DNA of 13,048 nucleotides from Kiritimatiellales bacterium (GTDB lineage Bacteria; Verrucomicrobiota; Kiritimatiellia; Kiritimatiellales; Pontiellaceae): assembly GCA_021734595.1 (NCBI GenBank), contig JAIPIO010000092.1, positions 1-13,048 of the forward strand, written 5' to 3'. The translations under genes and the position numbers were made by a program. The notes beneath the pieces are model-generated. The model was not told the origin of the DNA. It made no database searches and saw only the letters and a list, made by a program, of their open reading frames with translations. How positions within the stretch are numbered: position 1 is the stretch's first letter; every line of letters begins with the position of its first letter. Below, one piece after another: positions 1 to 5,229 of this stretch.

Positions 1-333
1 CCGTTCAACTTCGTTGTCACTCAGCGGAACGGGCCGCTCGCCACCCAGAAATCCAATCACACTCGGCGTATTCTGAATAAAGTACCAAGCTCTTTCATTA
101 AAGGTATTGCCTTCATCGTACAGCGCAATATGCGTCAGGATATACCCTGGAAAAAACTTGCGCTTCACGGTTGTCTTTTTCCCTTGCTTTACTTCAGAGA
201 CCTTCTCGGTTGGAATCAGCACCTCGCCGATCACATCCTCCATCTCCTCCTGCTTCACGCGGCTGGCAATATTACTCTGGACCTTGTACTCGTGCCCGGA
301 AAGTGTATGTAAAACGAACCACTGTTTTTCCAT
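1..333 (-). CDS. nusG: Transcription termination/antitermination protein NusG, N-terminal part (cut by window edge)
   Basis: NusG binds RNA polymerase and couples it to Rho or to the leading ribosome. The 111 codons visible begin MEKQWFVLHTLSGHEYKV, the typical opening of the NGN domain (W-[YF]-x-[LV]-x-[TS]-x-S-G-x-E). They continue through IPTEKVSEVKQGKK and KRKFFPGYILTHI, matching the conserved R-K-x-[FL]-[FY]-P-G-Y segment, to TPSVIGFLGGERPVPLSDNEVE. The C-terminal KOW domain lies beyond position 1. The ATG at 331-333 is preceded by a weak ribosome site (TAGG, about 6 nt upstream). The gene follows secE by 32 bp, the near-universal secE-nusG order, and is probably co-transcribed with it. 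No internal oddity is seen. The identification is firm; only completeness is limited by the window. Confidence 0.95.
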   Translation of the reverse strand, partial: MEKQWFVLHTLSGHEYKVQSNIASRVKQEEMEDVIGEVLIPTEKVSEVKQGKKTTVKRKFFPGYILTHIALYDEGNTFNERAWYFIQNTPSVIGFLGGERPVPLSDNEVER

Positions 334-365
334 GAGAACCTAATTTCAAATATTGATTTGCAAGT

Positions 366-569
366 TTAGCGGAAAAACAAACGCGACAGAGCCGTATTCA
401 CGGCATCGCACATGCCAACATAGACCCCCAGAATGGTTACGGCAATGACCACTACCGCAGCGGATCCCATGAGCTCTTTCTTGGTAGGCCACGAGCACTT
501 CTTCAGCTCCATCCCCACCTCTTCAAGAAAGGTTCTTAAGCCTCCGACAGTTTCCGTAATTTTATTCAT
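366..569 (-). CDS. secE: Preprotein translocase subunit SecE
   Basis: SecE is the small essential membrane subunit that clamps SecY in the protein-export channel. The 67-aa product is of the short, single-span type. It has an amphipathic N-terminal segment, then the family signature ELKKCSWPTKKEL (about residues 21-33), then one hydrophobic transmembrane helix (about residues 36-55, GSAAVVVIAVTILGVYVG), and a short basic tail ending LFFR. The start ATG is at 567-569. It sits between tRNA-Trp (28 bp upstream) and nusG (32 bp downstream), the conserved bacterial context. The Trp-Pro pair of the motif is intact. E. coli SecE is longer with three spans, but single-span forms are usual in most phyla. 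Confidence 0.96.
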   Translation of the reverse strand: MNKITETVGGLRTFLEEVGMELKKCSWPTKKELMGSAAVVVIAVTILGVYVGMCDAVNTALSRLFFR

Positions 570-597
570 CCTGTACTTTCCGATTGTTTCGAAAAAC

Positions 598-673
598 TGG
601 CAGGTCAGAAGGGAGTCGAACCCCTAACCCCCGGTTTTGGAGACCGGTGCTCTGCCAATTGAGCTACTGACCT
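598..673 (-). tRNA. tRNA-Trp (anticodon CCA)
   Basis: On the minus strand the 7-bp acceptor stem AGGTCAG (673-667) pairs with CTGACCT (608-602). The discriminator is G (601) and a CCA end is encoded at 600-598. The D-arm reads AGCTCAATTGGCAGAGC. The anticodon stem CCGGT/ACCGG encloses the loop CTCCAAA, giving anticodon CCA for tryptophan. The T-arm contains GGTTCGACTCC. Length is 76 nt including CCA. It lies between rpmG and secE, the usual place for tRNA-Trp in tuf-secE-nusG clusters, and is probably processed from the same transcript. Confidence 0.96.
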
Positions 674-693
674 GTCTTCAAAACCAATTTTTC

Positions 694-846
694 CTATTTA
701 ATTTCGCGATGCAAGGTGTGCTTCTGTTCACGCGGACAATACTTCTTGACCTCTAACCGACCGGCACCCAGTTTCTTGTTCTTGGTGCCTGTATAGTTGC
801 GCTCTTTGCACTCCGTGCAGGCCAGAGTGATTATATCTCTTGGCAT
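694..846 (-). CDS. rpmG: 50S ribosomal protein L33
   Basis: This is a 50-aa protein of the large ribosomal subunit: MPRDIITLACTECKERNY, then a basic middle (TGTKNKKLGAGRLEVKK), ending YCPREQKHTLHREIK. The first CxxC pair (Cys10, Cys13) and the C-terminal K-x-Y-C-P-R...KHTLH motif are typical of L33. Where zinc-binding L33 proteins have a second CxxC, only the first cysteine of that pair is present; the other position is Glu, so the zinc site has three cysteines. The start ATG is at 844-846, preceded by AGGA about 10 nt upstream. The gene lies 75 bp after tuf and 20 bp before tRNA-Trp, its usual place. It was missed by a simple ORF length cutoff because it is so short. Confidence 0.93.
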   Translation of the reverse strand: MPRDIITLACTECKERNYTGTKNKKLGAGRLEVKKYCPREQKHTLHREIK

Positions 847-874
847 GGTTTCCCGTCCTGTTTTCAGGTGTACA

Positions 875-909
875 GGTTTCCCAGCAGGACCTGTTCCTGC
901 CCGGAAACC
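875..909 (-). promoter_or_regulatory. Strong stem-loop in the tuf-rpmG intercistronic gap
   Basis: Read on the minus strand, the 15-nt arm GGTTTCCGGGCAGGA (909-895) is complementary to TCCTGCTGGGAAACC (889-875) around a 5-nt loop ACAGG. There is one G-G mismatch and one G-U pair. It begins 12 nt past the tuf stop and ends 28 nt before the rpmG start. There is no U-run after it, so it is not a typical intrinsic terminator. It could be a processing site, a stabiliser of the abundant tuf message, or a partial terminator that lowers rpmG relative to tuf. The structure is directly visible; the role is inferred. Confidence 0.6.
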
Positions 910-921
910 GGCAACACGTCA

Positions 922-2121
922 TTACTCAACAATATCAGTCACGCGACCGGCGCCAACTGTGCGGCCACCTTCACGGATCGCAAAACGCATGTGCGCTTCC
1001 ATCGCAATCGGCGTGATCAGCGTCACATCCATAGCAACGTTGTCGCCAGGCATAACCATTTCCACGCCTTCCGGCAGGACAATGTCGCCCGTTACATCAG
1101 TGGTGCGGAAGTAGAACTGAGGGCGGTAACCCTTGAAGAACGGAGTGTGGCGCCCGCCTTCATCCTTGCTCAATACGTATACTTCGCCCTTGAACTGGGT
1201 GTGCGGTTTGATGCTGCCCGGCTTGGCCAGAACCTGACCGCGCTGCACTTCGTCTTTCTTCGTACCACGCAGCAGTACACCCACATTGTCCCCGGCCTGA
1301 CCTTCGTCAAGGATCTTGCGGAACATTTCAACACCCGTGCAGGTGGTGGTGGCCGTATCCTTGAGGCCGATGATCTCAACCGGGTCACCCGTGTGGATAA
1401 CACCGCGCTCAACACGACCGGTCACCACCGTACCGCGACCTTCGATAGAGAACACGTCCTCGATCGGAAGCAGGAAAGGCAGATCGGTTACGCGTTCCGG
1501 TTCCGGAATCCAGCTGTCAAGCGCTTCCATCAGTTCCTGAATACAGGCCGCTTCCGGTCCCTCGGGATTGTTGATGGCCGGCAGGGCTGCGCCGCGGATG
1601 ATCGGACTGTCAGGGGAAAACTCATACTTTTCGAGTAACTCCTGAATTTCCATTTCAACGAGCTCGATCAGCTCTTCGTCGTCGACGAGGTCGCACTTGT
1701 TCAGGAAAACAACAATTTTCGGAACACCCACCTGGCGGGCCAGCAGAATGTGCTCGCGGGTCTGCGGCATCGGACCCGAAGGCGCTTCAACCACGAGAAT
1801 CGCGCCGTCCATCTGGGCAGCACCGGTAATCATGTTCTTAATATAGTCGGCATGGCCCGGACAGTCTACGTGGGCGTAGTGACGATTGTCCGATTCGTAT
1901 TCCACATGCGAGGTCGCAATGGTCAGAATCTTGGTGGAGTCGCGGCGACCTTGGGATTCAGAAGCCTTGGCAACTTCATCATATGCGATGTAGTTAGCCA
2001 GCCCCTTGTGGCTCTGCACACAAGTGATTGCAGCGGTTACTGTAGTTTTACCATGGTCAACGTGACCAATTGTTCCCACGTTCACGTGGGGCTTGTTTCT
2101 TTCGAATTTTTCCTTAGCCAT
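922..2121 (-). CDS. tuf: Translation elongation factor Tu, with non-canonical switch I
   Basis: EF-Tu is the GTPase that carries aminoacyl-tRNA to the ribosome. The 399-aa length is close to the usual 394-400. Visible motifs are the P-loop GHVDHGKT (residues 19-26), DCPGH with the catalytic His (86-90), and NKCD (141-144, usually NKVD). The G5 motif is AAL (178-180, usually SAL). Domain 2 and 3 motifs such as RHTPFFKGYRPQFY and VMPGDNV are intact. Switch I is odd: between YDEV and HVEYES it reads AKASESQGRRDSTKILTIATS, about 5 residues longer than normal and without the RGITI sequence. The ATG at 2119-2121 follows a strong AGGAGG about 7 nt upstream. tRNA-Thr lies 53 bp upstream. This is the standard tufB context, so it is probably the working EF-Tu rather than a spare paralogue. 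Confidence 0.96.
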   Translation of the reverse strand: MAKEKFERNKPHVNVGTIGHVDHGKTTVTAAITCVQSHKGLANYIAYDEVAKASESQGRRDSTKILTIATSHVEYESDNRHYAHVDCPGHADYIKNMITGAAQMDGAILVVEAPSGPMPQTREHILLARQVGVPKIVVFLNKCDLVDDEELIELVEMEIQELLEKYEFSPDSPIIRGAALPAINNPEGPEAACIQELMEALDSWIPEPERVTDLPFLLPIEDVFSIEGRGTVVTGRVERGVIHTGDPVEIIGLKDTATTTCTGVEMFRKILDEGQAGDNVGVLLRGTKKDEVQRGQVLAKPGSIKPHTQFKGEVYVLSKDEGGRHTPFFKGYRPQFYFRTTDVTGDIVLPEGVEMVMPGDNVAMDVTLITPIAMEAHMRFAIREGGRTVGAGRVTDIVE

Positions 2122-2174
2122 TTGGTTTACCTCCTGAACCTTACATTTATCTGTTTCTAATTCTCAAAACTTAC

Positions 2175-2250
<76 letters not shown>

Positions 2251-2389
2251 AAAACCCATCCTTAAACGGACTCCTCTTCGGATTTTCCATTCCCACCGAT
2301 ATTAAAAAAGACAAAGCCACCTTCTGCACATCTCCGCTCTCAAATGCGCCATAAGATCCCTTTACCTCTGATTTTATTTATTGTTTTCA

Positions 2390-2410
2390 GTGCCAAAGCC
2401 TATTTGGCAC
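2390..2410 (-). promoter_or_regulatory. Perfect 8-bp inverted repeat at the 5' end of the tuf-operon leader
   Basis: GTGCCAAA and TTTGGCAC form a perfect 8-bp inverted repeat around a 5-nt centre. It begins about 13 nt downstream of the candidate -10 box of the tRNA-Thr/tuf promoter, so it would sit just inside the transcript start. It could be an operator or a 5' stem protecting the message. The rest of the roughly 140-nt leader down to tRNA-Thr (2251-2389) shows no ORF and no structure I recognise. Confidence 0.45.
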
Positions 2411-2422
2411 ATAAGGCGGGAA

Positions 2423-2450
2423 ACTTTATATGAAAAAGTTCGCCTGTCAA
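2423..2450 (-). promoter_or_regulatory. Candidate sigma70-type promoter for the tRNA-Thr/tuf operon
   Basis: The minus strand has a perfect -35 box TTGACA (2450-2445). A -10-like TAAAGT (2428-2423, 4 of 6 matches) follows with a 16-bp spacer. An overlapping TATAAA at 2430-2425 fits the -10 consensus better but would leave only 14 bp. It lies 20 bp past the hypE stop and upstream of tRNA-Thr, where a strong promoter for this highly expressed cluster is expected. No terminator hairpin for hypE is visible between the two. The choice of -10 is uncertain. Confidence 0.5.
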
Positions 2451-2469
2451 CCCCTCATTCAAAAAATAT

Positions 2470-3633
2470 TCAGCAAATTCGAGGCAGGGGATCCGAGGCC
2501 AGAATCCCCAATGTTCGCAGGGTTCCCATTTCGGTTTTAAGCACGGTTTTCCCCGGAAAATCTTCCAGCACGGTTCCGATCACTGCGGAATCTGTGCCCA
2601 GCGGGTCGTTTTTCAGGATTTCAAGAGCTTTTTCCAAACTGGACTCCGCGACCACGAAAACAACCTTGCCCTCATTCGCACTGTATAGCGGATCCAATCC
2701 CAGCAATTCAGCAACGCCCTCCACCGCCTCGGAAAGCGGAATATCGTTCTCCTCCAGTTGTATGCCCCATGGACGGTTTTCCGTCAACTCGTTCAACGCC
2801 GTTGCCAATCCGCCGCGCGTCGGATCGCGCATCCACTTCACATTCACCTCGCTCAGCACCGCCGCAATCAGCCCGTTCAGCGGCGCACAGTCGCTCTGCA
2901 GGTTTGAGCGCAATGGAAATCCCTTTCGCAGCGTCAGCAGTGCCATCCCGTGGTCGCCAATCGTGCCGCTCACAATAATTTTGTCGCCCGGATTAATCAC
3001 ATCTGGTGCCATCGGCGTTTCCAGCACCCCGATCCCCGCCGTATTGATAAAGATGCCGTCGCCCTTGCCGTGCTCCACCACCTTCGTGTCGCCGCAGACA
3101 ATCCGGACGCCCGCCTCGCGCGCCTTCGCCGCAATCGACTTCACAATCCGCTCCAGCAACCCGATCTCCAGCCCCGCCTCCAGAATCATGCCCAGCGACA
3201 GCCACATCGGCCGCGCCCCCATCACCGCCAGATCATTCACCGTGCCGCACACCGCCAGCGTACCGATATCCCCGCCCGGAAACTCCAACGGACTCACTAC
3301 ATATGAATCCGTCGTGAAAACGATCTGTGGGGCAGACTTTCCAGTCTGCCCTGCGCCCGGCGTTCCAATGCCTGGAAGTTTTGAACCTGAATTTTCCGAA
3401 CTCTGGAGTTCCTCCAGCGCCGACATTCCAAACCCTGTAATTTCGGACGAAACACTTTCCAATGGTTGGAAAGCTGGCTCCTCCGCCTTTCCAAAGTCTG
3501 GAAAAAGCACCGCGCCGTCATCCAGCGTATCCGGTCCCACGTCCCCTAGGTGCTTCAGGAAAACATCCCGCACCAGATCGCGCGTCATCCGCCCGCCGGA
3601 ACCGTGGCCCAGAATTATTTTTTCGGAAGACAT
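2470..3633 (-). CDS. hypE: [NiFe] hydrogenase maturation protein HypE, with a repeat-encoded insertion
   Basis: HypE uses ATP to dehydrate a carbamoyl group on its C-terminal cysteine to thiocyanate, supplying CN- ligands for the hydrogenase Fe centre. The product is 387 aa. It has LGHGSGGRMTRDLV at the N-terminus, LDDGAVL (residues 37-43), FTTDSYVVSPLEFPGGDIGTLAVCGTVNDLAVMGARP (106 on), MRDPTRGGLATALNE in the middle, and the required C-terminal PRIC. Compared with the family, residues about 46-101 are extra. They coincide with an array of palindromic repeats (3331-3503). The start at 3631-3633 (MSSEKIIL) is chosen because GAGGAG lies 5 nt upstream; a longer reading frame to 3711 adds 26 unconserved residues. 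HypC and HypD are encoded 4.7 kb away on the same strand, separated by two plus-strand genes. Confidence 0.96.
   Translation of the reverse strand: MSSEKIILGHGSGGRMTRDLVRDVFLKHLGDVGPDTLDDGAVLFPDFGKAEEPAFQPLESVSSEITGFGMSALEELQSSENSGSKLPGIGTPGAGQTGKSAPQIVFTTDSYVVSPLEFPGGDIGTLAVCGTVNDLAVMGARPMWLSLGMILEAGLEIGLLERIVKSIAAKAREAGVRIVCGDTKVVEHGKGDGIFINTAGIGVLETPMAPDVINPGDKIIVSGTIGDHGMALLTLRKGFPLRSNLQSDCAPLNGLIAAVLSEVNVKWMRDPTRGGLATALNELTENRPWGIQLEENDIPLSEAVEGVAELLGLDPLYSANEGKVVFVVAESSLEKALEILKNDPLGTDSAVIGTVLEDFPGKTVLKTEMGTLRTLGILASDPLPRIC
3331..3350. repeat. Perfect 8-bp palindrome (GGCAGACT-TTCC-AGTCTGCC) inside hypE
   Basis: The arms GGCAGACT and AGTCTGCC are fully complementary around a 4-nt loop. 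The element lies at the end of the extra segment of HypE, just before the conserved QIVFTTDSYVV, and encodes part of GQTGKSA. Its centre is about 30 bp from the centre of the next palindrome of the 3363-3503 array. It therefore nearly continues the spacing, although the sequence belongs to a different type. Confidence 0.7.
3363..3503. repeat. Array of five TTCCA-N5-TGGAA-type palindromes with 31/32-bp spacing, inside hypE
   Basis: Units start at 3363 (TTCCAATGCCTGGAA), 3394 (TTCCGAACTCTGGAG), 3426 (TTCCAAACCCTGTAA), 3457 (TTCCAATGGTTGGAA, extended to a 19-bp palindrome by flanking CT/AG) and 3489 (TTCCAAAGTCTGGAA). The intervals are 31, 32, 31 and 32 bp, mean 31.5, which is three turns of B-DNA at 10.5 bp per turn. 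The 16-17 nt between units differ from one another. The array is in frame with hypE and encodes most of residues 45-91, absent from typical HypE. Two units (3394 and 3426) are degenerate on one side. Confidence 0.8.
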
Positions 3634-3818
3634 AAAACTCCTCGTTGCAAAGGCAGGACGGTACACAACCCCCTGCTGATTATCCAATATAAAAACATCG
3701 CCTTGCCACAAACCTACTGTATAAATGGATAGAAGCGCTCTTCCGGGCCGATACCAACGGGAGCATGCCCATATCGTCTGGGAAGCGGTTTTCTGTCATT
3801 TAATTGAGGAGAAAAACC
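3634..3818. other. Divergent intergenic region between hypE and the oxidoreductase gene
   Basis: This is 185 bp between two divergently transcribed genes, so it should hold promoters for both. It is AT-rich near 3680-3730, with TATATT on the minus strand (3691-3686) and TGTATAAA on the plus strand (3718-3725). I found no well-spaced -35 box for either. No RNA gene or repeat is visible. Confidence 0.4.
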
Positions 3819-5144
3819 ATGAACACTGATCGTATCCAGTCACCACGCCGGGATTTTGTCAAACTGTCTTCCGCCGCCATTGCGGGTGCGGCACCCTTGG
3901 CCGCAACAATACCCGCCTCCATTTATGCCGCCGGCTCGGATAAAGTCCGTGTCGGGGTCATCGGCTGCGGAAACCGCGGTAGCGGTGCAGCCACCAATTG
4001 TCTGGAAGCCGACCCCTCCGTGGAAATCGTTGCGGTAGCCGACGCGCTGAGCGACCGGGTTGCGGCATTCACGAACAAGGTCCATGCATTGTGCCAAAAG
4101 CAGTCCATCAACTCAAGACAGCGGGTCCGGGTGACCCCGGACACGACGTTCATCGGTTTTGACGGATACCGCAAGATGCTTGCGATGGATGATCTGGATC
4201 TGGTGATCATCACCTCACCCGTGACATTCCATCCGCTCCACCTTGAAGCGACTATTAATGCCGGGAAAAACGCGTTCATGGAAAAACCCGCCGCGGTTGA
4301 CCCTGTCGGTGCGCGCCGGGTTATCGCCGCAGGTGAGCTGGCCAGACAGAAAGGGCTGGCCGTCGGCGTCGGCACGCAACGGCGGCACCAGGCGACCTAC
4401 CTGAACAACCACCGGCAGGTTGCCGATGGCGCCATCGGCAGGATCGTTTCCGGGCGCATCTGGTGGCTGGGCGGAGATCCGCGGGTGACCCTCGAACGGA
4501 TCCCGGGGGAAAGCGATGCGCAGCTCATGGTGCGCAACTGGTATCAGTTTGTTGCCATGTGTGGCGATCATATCGTTGAACAACATGTCCACAACATCGA
4601 TGTTGCAAACTGGTTCATCGGTCGCCCGCCGCAGCTGGCACTTGGCTTCGGTGGCCGTGCCCGCCGCGCACTGGGCGATCGCTATGACTTTTTCAGCGTC
4701 GACTTTGATTATGGCGAGGGGGTCACAGTCCACAGCATGGCCCGCCAGGTCAACGGCTGCTACAAGCGCGTCGGGGAGCAGCTTTTCGGCACCGAGGGCT
4801 CCGTTTGGCCCGGCGGAAAAATCACCGGCAAAGGCACCCGCGCCCCCAAGAACAAGAAAGAAACCAATCCTTACGTGCAGGAACACGCGGATCTCATCCA
4901 AAGTATCCGTGAGGGCAATCCTCTAAACGGCGCCCGCAGTGTTGCCGAAGCCACCCTTGCCGCGATCATGGGGCGCATCTCCGCCTATACCGGTCAAATC
5001 GTCCGCTGGACCGATCTTACCCAAAACACAAAAAGTCCATGGTATGACCTCTCGCTTTCACCGACTCCCGAGGACTTCGAAACCGGTAGCGTGAAGCTTC
5101 CTCTCGACGGGGTTATTCCCGTGCCAGGAACCGCAGAGGCTTGA
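3819..5144 (+). CDS. Gfo/Idh/MocA family oxidoreductase with Tat signal
   Basis: This is a probable NAD(P)-dependent sugar or cyclitol dehydrogenase or glycosidase of the Gfo/Idh/MocA superfamily. The 441-aa product begins with a Tat signal: SPRRDFVKL (twin Arg at residues 10-11), then a hydrophobic Ala-rich stretch ending ASIYAAG near residue 39. The Rossmann nucleotide site VGVIGCGNRGSG follows at about 45-56. The EKP motif (155-157) carries the usual catalytic or binding lysine, and HIVEQHVHNID (251-261) supplies the conserved His/Asp of the second domain. The start ATG at 3819 is preceded by GAGGAGA about 6 nt upstream; a TTG at 3804 is inside that ribosome site and is unlikely. The type is abundant in Planctomycetes, Verrucomicrobia and relatives, where it is exported. 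The secreted-protein gene follows by 85 bp on the same strand, suggesting a two-gene carbohydrate unit. The substrate cannot be told. Confidence 0.9.
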   Translation: MNTDRIQSPRRDFVKLSSAAIAGAAPLAATIPASIYAAGSDKVRVGVIGCGNRGSGAATNCLEADPSVEIVAVADALSDRVAAFTNKVHALCQKQSINSRQRVRVTPDTTFIGFDGYRKMLAMDDLDLVIITSPVTFHPLHLEATINAGKNAFMEKPAAVDPVGARRVIAAGELARQKGLAVGVGTQRRHQATYLNNHRQVADGAIGRIVSGRIWWLGGDPRVTLERIPGESDAQLMVRNWYQFVAMCGDHIVEQHVHNIDVANWFIGRPPQLALGFGGRARRALGDRYDFFSVDFDYGEGVTVHSMARQVNGCYKRVGEQLFGTEGSVWPGGKITGKGTRAPKNKKETNPYVQEHADLIQSIREGNPLNGARSVAEATLAAIMGRISAYTGQIVRWTDLTQNTKSPWYDLSLSPTPEDFETGSVKLPLDGVIPVPGTAEA

Positions 5145-5229
5145 GAGAAGATATATCAGCAACAAGAAATCTTGTCCCAAGGCTCCGGTTACTCTACTTT
5201 CCGCGCTGATGGATCAAACAGGGTCTTGC

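Noticed and set aside
868..1638. 256-aa plus-strand reading frame opposite tuf
   Set aside because: Antisense to EF-Tu, a constrained gene, and without homology that I recognise.
3363..3503. The regularly spaced repeats in hypE as a small CRISPR array
   Set aside because: Units are 15-nt degenerate palindromes with 16-17-nt gaps, lie inside a conserved gene in frame, and no cas gene is present.
2381..3679. 432-aa plus-strand reading frame opposite hypE
   Set aside because: It is the complement of a clearly conserved gene, its protein is Ser/Pro-rich low complexity, and it has no recognisable motif or ribosome site.
3634..3711. Extended N-terminus of HypE beginning at 3711
   Set aside because: The 26 extra residues are unconserved and the ATG at 3633 has a well-placed GAGGAG.
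4215..4901. 228-aa minus-strand reading frame opposite the oxidoreductase
   Set aside because: The plus strand encodes a conserved Gfo/Idh/MocA protein; this frame shows no motif.
5162..5175. ACAAGA/TCTTGT inverted repeat after the oxidoreductase gene as a terminator
   Set aside because: The loop would be only 2 nt and there is no T-run.
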